Part shown: positions 6,135 through 10,795 of the stretch, piece by piece | How the letters are laid out: each line of letters starts with the position of its first letter | Numbering within the stretch: the first letter of the stretch is position 1 | Assembly: GCA_047974805.1 (NCBI GenBank) | Contig: JBKECS010000044.1 | Span: 1-10,795 of the forward strand | Length of the DNA stretch: 10,795 bases | Source of the DNA: JAJXUB01 sp047974805 | GTDB taxonomy: Bacteria > Actinomycetota > Actinomycetes > Actinomycetales > Dermatophilaceae | Direction: 5' to 3' | Translations under genes and position numbers: made by a program | Notes under the pieces: generated by a model | Told to the model about the DNA's origin: nothing | Seen by the model: the letters and a program-made list of their open reading frames with translations, nothing else | The model's database searches: none

Positions 6135-7205
6135 GTGTCCATTCTCAAGATCGGCATCCCAGGGACTCAGCTACCCAGTTCCGATCCCACTCGAGCTGTT
6201 CGACGGGCCGAAGACGATGGATTCCACAGCATCTGGTGGGCGGATCGCCTTATGGGCTGGCTTCCTGCGGGACCACACGAGTTGCTCGACCCCTACGTGG
6301 TCATGGCGATCGCGGCCCAGGCGACCTCACGCATTCAGCTGGGTACGGCCGTATCAGACCCGCTGCGCCGCCATCCCGCCCAGCTTGCGCAGACGGCATT
6401 GTCAGTTCAAGCCGTGTCGCGCGGACGGCTCCTGCTGGGGTTGGGCAGCGGGGAAGCGGCCGGAACGGTCCCATATGGCATGACATTCAACCGTCCGGTC
6501 AGCCGCCTCCAATCGGCAATTCTCACGCTTCGGGCGCTGTGGGACGGGGGCGGTGTGGTCACCCGAGGGGATGAGTTCTATCCCCTGCAGGACGCGTTGT
6601 GTGGGCTGGCCTCGGTCATTGACGCCCCGCCCATCTGGATCGCCTCCCATGGGCCACGGGCCCTGCGAATCACTGGACGCCTTGCCGATGGTTGGATGCC
6701 CACTGCCGCAGGAGTCGATCGCTATCGAGCCGATCTTGAAGCGATCCGCACGGCTGAGGCCTCCGCCGGGAGGGCTCGTGGCGCCGTCACGGCCGGGGCC
6801 TTCGCCTGGTGCGTCGCGGCAGAGTCCGAAGAGCGCGCCCGCGCCCTGCTGGCAACGCCTCAGCTACGCGCCTTGGGCCTGCTGTTGCCGGCTGGGGCTC
6901 TGCCGAAGTCTCCACTGCCCAATGGACCAGCGGGTTCGCTGGTACCAACCCGGGCGAATCTTGGCGATCTCGTCGCGCCGATCGACGTCGATGCTCTGGC
7001 AGTGGTCATCCCCCACGGCACGCCCACGCAGATCGCGGATCGGCTGGCAGCGCTGCATCACGCCGGTGCGGAACACATCGTCATCTGTGACATGAGCAGG
7101 GTCAGCGGCCAGGACAACGGGCTCGGTTTGCGGCCGCACGAGATCCACCTGGCCATTCGTGAGGCGCTGATGGATCACGTATCCGTGGCCGATGATGGCC
7201 GTTAG
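6135..7205 (+). CDS. LLM-class (luciferase-like) oxidoreductase, probably F420-dependent
   Basis: This 356-residue TIM-barrel enzyme belongs to the bacterial luciferase-like superfamily. The GTG at 6135 is chosen because GGAAGGA (6122-6128) lies 6 nt before it and the family N-terminus ILKIGIPGTQLPSS follows; an in-frame ATG at 6069 has no ribosome site and would add 22 unlike residues. Family features are WWADRLMGWLP (34-44), RIQLGTAVSDPLRRHPAQLA, SRGRLLLGLGSGEA and PIWIASHGPRALRITGRLADGWMP (166-189). The DxxMGW segment recalls F420-dependent ketoreductases such as phthiodiolone ketoreductase, so coenzyme F420 is favoured over FMN, but this cannot be proved here. It is divergent from the FAD operon and its TAG stop overlaps the MFS stop (7202-7205). 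It may reduce a ketone or double bond, or oxygenate a pathway intermediate. Confidence 0.9.
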   Translation: MSILKIGIPGTQLPSSDPTRAVRRAEDDGFHSIWWADRLMGWLPAGPHELLDPYVVMAIAAQATSRIQLGTAVSDPLRRHPAQLAQTALSVQAVSRGRLLLGLGSGEAAGTVPYGMTFNRPVSRLQSAILTLRALWDGGGVVTRGDEFYPLQDALCGLASVIDAPPIWIASHGPRALRITGRLADGWMPTAAGVDRYRADLEAIRTAEASAGRARGAVTAGAFAWCVAAESEERARALLATPQLRALGLLLPAGALPKSPLPNGPAGSLVPTRANLGDLVAPIDVDALAVVIPHGTPTQIADRLAALHHAGAEHIVICDMSRVSGQDNGLGLRPHEIHLAIREALMDHVSVADDGR

Positions 7206-8452
7206 GACTGTTCGGACATCGCTGGGCGGGTGTCCAGTGTGCGGCTGTGTGTCGGAAGGATCGCAGCAAAGAAGGCGGCGGCAACGCCCAGCAGCGCAGC
7301 AACAACATACGTGGGTCCGAATCGGCCCAGAGCATCTGCCAGGTGGCCACCCACCGGGGGAACAAGGAACTGAGCTATCCCGAAACCAAGGGTGACGGTG
7401 GCCAACGCCTGGGAAACGTGACCTGCTGGAGCAAGATCGCTGATGTGGGCCATCAAGACGGTGCCCATGCCCGACATGGAGAGCCCGAATGCCAGCGCCG
7501 CCGGAATGACCGGCCACGTCACCCCGAGCGATCCCAGCGGTACCACGAATGCTGCCAGACCGGTTATCAGAATCGCTCCGGACAAGACCTGCTTTCGACC
7601 CAGGACATCGGACACACGCCCCAAGACCAATCCGCCGAAGATCGCAGCCAGCCCGAGCAGCGAGTAGGCGTGGGTGGCTGAAACAACACTGAGACCCACG
7701 TCGACGTGCAGGGCCTCGACCAAGAAGCTCGTGAAGAGGCTGTAGGAGGCTCCGTAGAGAAAGTACGAGGCGAGCAACCGCCGCCATCCCGGAAGCACTT
7801 CATCGAGAGGCATCCTGCTCGACGTGGACGGAGGGCGACGAGTCGGGGGCAGGAAAAGCAGATTGGCGACCAGGATCAGCGCGGCAATACCCGCTTCGAT
7901 CAGCCACACGGGGCGCCACGCAGAATAGAGGTCAGCGCGTGCAGCCCACGCGGCCAGGGCGCTGGTGATAGCGATGGCCCCTCCGATCCCCGCCGTCGTC
8001 ATCCCAAAAGCGAGGCCGCGGCGGTGACTGGGGGTGTGTCCCGCAACGATGGCGCTGCACTGCATCCACACTGCAGCCCCGAAGAACCCACCCAGCGCGG
8101 TTCCGATGCCGACGATCCAGACATTGGGTGCCAACCCCACGACAAGCATGCTGGCCGTGGTGACGAGCAAACCAATACGCAGGATCAAGCCCGGATCGAT
8201 CGAGGAGGGCATCCGGGCCTGCACGAGTACCCCGAGGAAATAGGCGCCCAGGTTGGCAGCTCCCATCCATCCGGCTGCGGTGTAGCTACCCAGCAAGTCT
8301 TGCGTCATGGCCGGCAGACACGCAGCAAGGGCAAACCGGGCGAGGCCCTGGGACACGGCGCCGGCGCCAAGCACCAACAACACTGGTAACAGCCAGTGAG
8401 GTTCGCCGTCTTGGCGCAACAGCCCGTCATCGCGGCGGTGTGTCATGGTCAC
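7202..8452 (-). CDS. MFS transporter (YbfB/YjiJ-like)
   Basis: This major facilitator permease of 416 residues has about 12 hydrophobic segments, split by a cytoplasmic loop rich in Arg/Pro/Ser near residue 215 (LPPTRRPPSTSSRMPLDEV). Supporting features are GLARFALAACLPAM in helix 1, the loop-2/3 area, GLVLGRVSDVLGRKQVL at the start of the second half (MFS motif A-like, GxxxDrxGRr) and the late helix GIAQFLVPPVGGHLAD. The likely substrate is an organic acid or other small amphipathic molecule of the local pathway, and import or export cannot be told. The start is uncertain: GTG at 8452 or ATG at 8446, both rather far from the AAGGGGAAG at 8470-8478. It converges with the LLM gene, and the TAA and TAG stops share bases. 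Confidence 0.9.
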   Translation of the reverse strand: MTMTHRRDDGLLRQDGEPHWLLPVLLVLGAGAVSQGLARFALAACLPAMTQDLLGSYTAAGWMGAANLGAYFLGVLVQARMPSSIDPGLILRIGLLVTTASMLVVGLAPNVWIVGIGTALGGFFGAAVWMQCSAIVAGHTPSHRRGLAFGMTTAGIGGAIAITSALAAWAARADLYSAWRPVWLIEAGIAALILVANLLFLPPTRRPPSTSSRMPLDEVLPGWRRLLASYFLYGASYSLFTSFLVEALHVDVGLSVVSATHAYSLLGLAAIFGGLVLGRVSDVLGRKQVLSGAILITGLAAFVVPLGSLGVTWPVIPAALAFGLSMSGMGTVLMAHISDLAPAGHVSQALATVTLGFGIAQFLVPPVGGHLADALGRFGPTYVVAALLGVAAAFFAAILPTHSRTLDTRPAMSEQS

Positions 8453-8488
8453 TTGACCATGGTAGATTTCTTCCCCTTTAACGTAAAG
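8444..8488 (-). promoter_or_regulatory. Two palindromes at the MFS gene start
   Basis: The 18-bp interrupted palindrome CATGGTCACTTGACCATG (8444-8461; arms of 8 bp, 2-bp centre) covers the possible MFS start codons. A second palindrome, CTTTAACGTAAAG (8476-8488; 5-bp arms), lies just upstream and partly overlaps the purine-rich ribosome site. On the minus strand the second reads TACGTTAA at its core, identical to the divergent FAD/LLM operator. Repressor binding at the second site is plausible. The first could instead be an mRNA hairpin hiding the start. Confidence 0.42.
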
Positions 8489-8624
8489 TCTCTGATCCTA
8501 CTGGTGGGGGTTGATCGTGGGCATGTGGCAGGTGAACTCTGTCTCAAAGTCTGCGACTGACGTTTCAGGGCGCCGTTGAGTGAGAGTCTTGTGGCCTATT
8601 GCGGTGGGCAGGAAGGCTCGACCC

Positions 8625-8774
8625 ATGGCAACAAGGAAGAGACACTCCCCGGAGCAGATTGTCAGGAAGTTGGTCACTGCTGACCGGCTGCTGGCCGAAG
8701 GAAGGGACGTCGGCGATGTCTGCCGCGAGCTCCAGATCACCGAGGCGTCCTACTACCGGTGGCGCAACCAGTAG
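8625..8774 (+). pseudogene. IS3-family transposase orfA, N-terminal fragment (forward copy)
   Basis: The fragment of 49 residues begins MATRKRHSPEQIVRKL and reaches YYRWRNQ before a TAG. This is the N-terminal helix-turn-helix of IS3-type OrfA, the DNA-binding part; intact OrfA proteins are about twice as long or more. The ATG at 8625 follows AGGAAGG (8610-8616) by 8 nt. The last codons and the stop are read through the junction with the inverted second copy, so the stop is a product of the rearrangement. No function is expected beyond possible DNA binding. Confidence 0.85.
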
Positions 8775-8902
8775 TAGGTCTGCTCGCTCACCCCGAGCTG
8801 ACGGGCCACCTGGGCATTGTCGGCACCACCGGCCAACAGCCGATCCGCCTCGGCGAGCTTGCGGACAACCTGCTCGGGAGTGCGCTGCTTCCTTGTCGAC
8901 AT
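8753..8902 (-). pseudogene. IS3-family transposase orfA, N-terminal fragment (reverse copy)
   Basis: Read on the minus strand from the ATG at 8902, this gives 49 residues, MSTRKQRTPEQVVRKL through QLGVSEQTYYWLRHR, then TAG. It is a homologue but not a duplicate of the facing forward fragment (26 of 49 residues identical by eye). Its leader carries the same AGGAAGG ribosome site. It overlaps the forward fragment by 22 bp at the palindromic junction. The missing C-terminal part and orfB make it a remnant. Confidence 0.83.
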
Positions 8903-8964
8903 GATGTGGAGCCTTCCTGCCCACACCCGTGGGCGGCAAGAAACTCACACATCACCTGGACCAA

Positions 8965-8982
8965 CCAGAAGGGGTCAGGTCA
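8965..8982 (-). repeat. Candidate terminal inverted repeat of the reverse IS copy
   Basis: On the minus strand the bases from 8982 read TGACCTGACCCCTTCTGG, about 80 bp before the orfA start. This distance and the TG-first, C-rich pattern fit an IS3-family end. The matching right end is not in the window, so the exact boundary is unproved. Confidence 0.5.
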
Positions 8983-9337
8983 GAAGCGCTCCTGGAGTGC
9001 CAAGGTGCGGTTGAGACGCCAGAGGCGATCGACATCGCTCGGGTGCCGCGGCTTCCTGGGTGGTCGGCATCGCGTTGAGGGGCGCGACGTTGACTCCCAT
9101 GCCGGCGCTGAGAGCGCTGGCTACCTTGCGCTGGACGTCTTACACCGGCCTCCGGGCTGTCCCACCGTGTTCCTTTGGCAGGAACAATGGCAGGACGGCG
9201 TTCGGGAGCCTGACCGCCAGCGCACCGACCTTTTCTCAGCTGGTCAGCACGATACCCAGTTGGGAGCCGTCGCTGCTGATGGTGTCTATGCCGGTCTCCT
9301 TTGCCGAGGCGAGCACGTGCCGATCTGTATTACCTGT
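8983..9337 (-). pseudogene. Decayed coding remnant of unknown function
   Basis: No intact gene is credible in the roughly 430 bp between the IS end and the exonuclease gene. One minus-strand frame, with codons starting at 9337, has the G/C-rich third positions of real genes here. It reads peptides such as VLASAKETGIDTISSDGSQ, VGALAVRLPNAVLPLFLPKE and ALSAGMGVNVAPLNAMP, but it is broken by TGA (9236-9238) and TAA (9140-9142). A TAG at 9338-9340 bounds it upstream. The frame runs into the insertion-sequence end, so the gene was probably cut by that insertion and then decayed. I do not recognise the family. Confidence 0.4.
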
Positions 9338-9417
9338 CTATACCGGGGACTCCGATTTCGCTTGCTCGCTCGACGTGACGCACCCAAGTCGTGACCGTTG
9401 TGAGTACATTTTCGAGC

Positions 9418-10440
9418 CTACCCGGCAGGGCCGGCAACCGGCGGAGAAGACTGGCCCGCGGATCTGGCGTCGACAGCGCTGCTCGTCCGGAGCGCCTCGG
9501 TGCCTTCCAGTCGGCCGCCGCCCAGACAACGGATGAAGTCGTCCTCGGTCATCACTTCGATTGCTTGACCCTGGTCTTGGAGCTCAAACGCCCTTCGGGC
9601 CTTTCCTGTGAGATGCGTGCCCGGGCGAAGCACGGCGGGGTTGATGTCCCCAACCACCAGGACGTTCGTCCGCTTGGTCGTGGTCTTGTCCGCCAACGCA
9701 CCGACCTTGGAGCATTCGTCCCACGCGAACTGGCGGGTCATCGACATCAACTTCCCAGTAAAGACGACGATGCGACCGTAGAGGTAGCCATCAGGGTCCG
9801 CATCGGGGTTGAGGTCGGCTCGCACAAGAGAAGCTCCGCCGCCACCGGAGGGCACGACGCTGCCCCGGTAGATCCCACTGCTCATGTGCCCGATGTGAAC
9901 CCCGACCGACTCCGCAAGCGCATTCAGGTCGTCGACCCGTTGCCGGGCAGCGAGCCGGCCGACGACGTCCACTACTGCTCGGGCGTCGGCCAGGGCGTCA
10001 TGGTGGTTCTCCATGGGTCGGCCAAGCGACTCGCACACATACGGGAGGCGATAGGTAGGTAGTGACAATGCCTGTCTCGCCAGGACCAGCGTGCACAGGA
10101 AGCGCATGTCGGGCCACTCGATATTGTCGACAGCACATGCGTAGCGGATGACCCCGATGTCGAAACCGGCGTTGTGTGCCACGACAACGTCATCCCCGAT
10201 GAAGTCAGTGATACGCGGCAGGATCTCTCGCCAGCGCGGCGACCCTGCGACCATCTCTCTGGTGATTCCGTGGATGGAGGTGTTCCACGCGTCGAACCAG
10301 TCCGCTCCCTCAGGAGGACGAATCAACAGATGCCGCTCGTCCACCACCTGGCCACCACGCACTTTGACTAACCCGACCGAGCAGGGAGACCCACGATAAG
10401 AATTGGCCGTCTCGAAGTCGATTGCTGTGTAGTCGAACAC
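9418..10440 (-). CDS. DEDDh 3'-5' exonuclease with C-terminal BRCT domain (DNA polymerase III epsilon-like)
   Basis: This protein of about 340 residues joins an RNase T/DnaQ-type exonuclease to a BRCT domain. Exo I is TAIDFETANS with Asp8 and Glu10; Exo II is VVVAHNAGFD with Asp94; Exo III is ENHHDALADARA with His147 and Asp152, the H-x4-D spacing of the DEDDh class. The BRCT-like domain (about 219-306) contains LYGRIVVFTGKLMSMTR and TKRTNVLVVGD, as in NAD-dependent DNA ligase-type BRCTs. The last 34 residues are low-complexity. The expected role is trimming DNA 3' ends during repair or replication; it is not the replicative epsilon subunit by architecture alone. The start is set at GTG 10440 because the conserved part begins there; the frame is open to an ATG at 10563, but the extra 41 residues look non-conserved and neither start has a good ribosome site. 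Confidence 0.88.
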   Translation of the reverse strand: MFDYTAIDFETANSYRGSPCSVGLVKVRGGQVVDERHLLIRPPEGADWFDAWNTSIHGITREMVAGSPRWREILPRITDFIGDDVVVAHNAGFDIGVIRYACAVDNIEWPDMRFLCTLVLARQALSLPTYRLPYVCESLGRPMENHHDALADARAVVDVVGRLAARQRVDDLNALAESVGVHIGHMSSGIYRGSVVPSGGGGASLVRADLNPDADPDGYLYGRIVVFTGKLMSMTRQFAWDECSKVGALADKTTTKRTNVLVVGDINPAVLRPGTHLTGKARRAFELQDQGQAIEVMTEDDFIRCLGGGRLEGTEALRTSSAVDARSAGQSSPPVAGPAG

Positions 10441-10507
10441 GACTAGACCCGGCTCTGTACGCCCGTGGTGGCCGCGAGCCTCGACGTGAATCCCGGTAGC
10501 GTCCCGC

Positions 10508-10579
10508 TCAAGGCAGGTATGGCTCGACCTCACCCACAGCGTTGCCCTCGCTCTCCGTCTCAAAGCCCAACCTCACCAT
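10508..10579 (-). other. Possible 23-codon small ORF or gene remnant upstream of the exonuclease
   Basis: On the minus strand the ATG at 10579 follows GGAAGG by about 3 nt and encodes 23 residues (MVRLGFETESEGNAVGEVEP and on to a TGA at 10508-10510). Codon third positions are mostly G or C. It ends 67 bp before the exonuclease start. It could be a leader peptide, the tail of a gene cut by the adjacent insertion sequence, or chance. The frame stays open to the window edge, but beyond about 10594 it is antisense to a transposase. Confidence 0.2.
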
Positions 10580-10593
10580 AGGCCTTCCCTCTC

Positions 10594-10795
10594 TGTCAAC
10601 CTTGGGTGAGGCACCCGCCCGCTGACTTTTGCTGACCTTGAGGGCGGGGATGGAGATCATTGCCGAGATGACACCTATGAAGAACCCGGTACCTGATGGG
10701 GCTGGGGTCGGTGACCCTGGCTGGGTGAAAGACGCTGGAACGGAACGGCCGGACCCGGAGGTGCCGGAGCGGGCGAAGCGGCGCATGTTCACGGC
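10594..10795 (+). mobile_element. Left end of a second IS3-type insertion sequence, cut by the window edge
   Basis: The transposase start at 10650 implies an insertion-sequence end a few tens of bases upstream. A TGTCAACCTTGGGTGAGG stretch starting at 10594, followed by the small hairpin GGGTG-AGG-CACCC, is a plausible left end. Its partner end lies outside the window, so the boundary is a guess. Confidence 0.4.
10650..10795 (+). CDS. IS3-family transposase, N-terminal part (continues beyond the window)
   Basis: The plus-strand frame from ATG 10650 is open to the window edge (48 complete codons) with strongly G/C third positions. It ends in DPEVPERAKRRMFT, which matches the run-up to the helix-turn-helix of IS3-type transposases (typically ERAKRRxFTAEYKxxIL). 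GAGGGCGGGG lies directly before the first ATG; ATGs at 10668 and 10677 are alternative starts. This is a different subgroup from the two truncated orfA fragments at 8625-8902. Completeness cannot be judged. Confidence 0.68.
   Translation, partial: MEIIAEMTPMKNPVPDGAGVGDPGWVKDAGTERPDPEVPERAKRRMFT

Larger units (their letters stand above)
8605..8923. repeat. Imperfect inverted repeat of about 320 bp with no spacer
   Basis: The two orfA starts (8625 on plus, 8902 on minus) and the shared leader TGGGCAGGAAGGCTC (8605-8619 and, inverted, 8909-8923) are placed symmetrically about position 8763.5. At the centre TACTAC (8751-8756) mirrors GTAGTA (8771-8776). The arms are diverged homologues (26 of 49 encoded residues identical by eye), which would make the palindrome stable enough to persist. 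Confidence 0.75.
8540..8982. mobile_element. Remnants of two inverted IS3-family insertion sequences
   Basis: Two different IS3-type elements are each reduced to their left end and the first 49 codons of orfA, and they face each other. The right-hand copy ends on the minus strand at a candidate terminal inverted repeat beginning TGACCTGACCCC (8971-8982). The left-hand copy starts somewhere around 8510-8560; a TGTCTCAAAGTC stretch near 8539 is one candidate end but is not certain. The later part of orfA and all of orfB, including the DDE catalytic region, are missing, so neither element can move by itself. Recombination between two inverted copies is the simplest explanation. Confidence 0.75.

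Noticed and set aside
6864..7787. Minus-strand open frame spanning the LLM and MFS ends
   Set aside because: It overlaps two well-supported genes in other frames, and its Arg/Ser/Gly-rich product shows no family motif.
7706..8389. Plus-strand open frame inside the MFS gene
   Set aside because: Antisense shadow with hydrophilic, repetitive composition and no recognisable domain.
9060..9536. Plus-strand open frame over the region next to the exonuclease
   Set aside because: It runs into the 3' end of the exonuclease gene in antisense, and its composition is less gene-like than the minus-strand frame in the same place.
10508..10792. Minus-strand 94-codon hypothetical protein with a hydrophobic segment
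   Set aside because: Most of it is antisense to the plus-strand transposase start, which has recognisable IS3 sequence; only the last 23 codons are kept as a doubtful small ORF.
1..10795. CRISPR array, tRNA, rRNA or riboswitch
   Set aside because: No spaced direct repeats, no CCA-ended cloverleaf and no rRNA-like conserved stretch were noticed by eye in any gap; gaps are short apart from the insertion-sequence region.

Overview
The window is high-GC, densely packed bacterial DNA with GTG as well as ATG starts. It carries FadE-type beta-oxidation genes, a MerR and a TetR regulator, and a flavin/F420-type luciferase-like enzyme. This points to an actinomycete (Actinomycetota, plausibly Mycobacteriales), but no single gene fixes the genus.

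Region 1 (about 1-8460) is a catabolic island for an acid or ring compound degraded as a CoA thioester. On the plus strand are a MaoC-type hydratase carrying an apparent one-base frameshift, a MerR regulator directly behind it, and, from its own promoter, an acyl-CoA dehydrogenase. On the minus strand is a tight four-gene operon: FAD-dependent desaturase-like oxidoreductase, enoyl-CoA hydratase/isomerase, short-chain dehydrogenase, and a TetR regulator as the last gene. Gene junctions there are 1 bp, 5 bp (or a GTGA overlap) and an ATGA overlap. Divergent from this operon lies a luciferase-like oxidoreductase that resembles F420-dependent enzymes. It converges with an MFS transporter gene, and their stop codons overlap. 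Together the enzymes could dehydrogenate (ACAD, FAD enzyme), hydrate or isomerise (MaoC, enoyl-CoA hydratase) and oxidise or reduce (SDR, LLM) an acyl-CoA. No CoA ligase or thiolase is present, so they must lie outside the window or elsewhere. The substrate cannot be read from the sequence.

Four promoter regions of the island (upstream of maoC, the acyl-CoA dehydrogenase, the divergent FAD/LLM pair and the MFS gene) each carry a short AT-rich palindrome or repeat built around ACGT. This makes a shared local regulon, run by the TetR or MerR protein, the most attractive new hypothesis in the window.

Region 2 (about 8500-9340) is insertion-sequence debris. Two different IS3-type orfA 5' ends, each cut to 49 codons, face each other and meet in a shared near-palindrome. 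Next to them is a decayed minus-strand reading frame with in-frame stops.

Region 3 (9418-10440) holds an intact DEDDh exonuclease with a C-terminal BRCT domain. Region 4 (about 10594 to the window edge) is the start of another IS3-family transposase. The exonuclease gene therefore lies between two insertion-sequence regions. No tRNA, rRNA or CRISPR array was seen.
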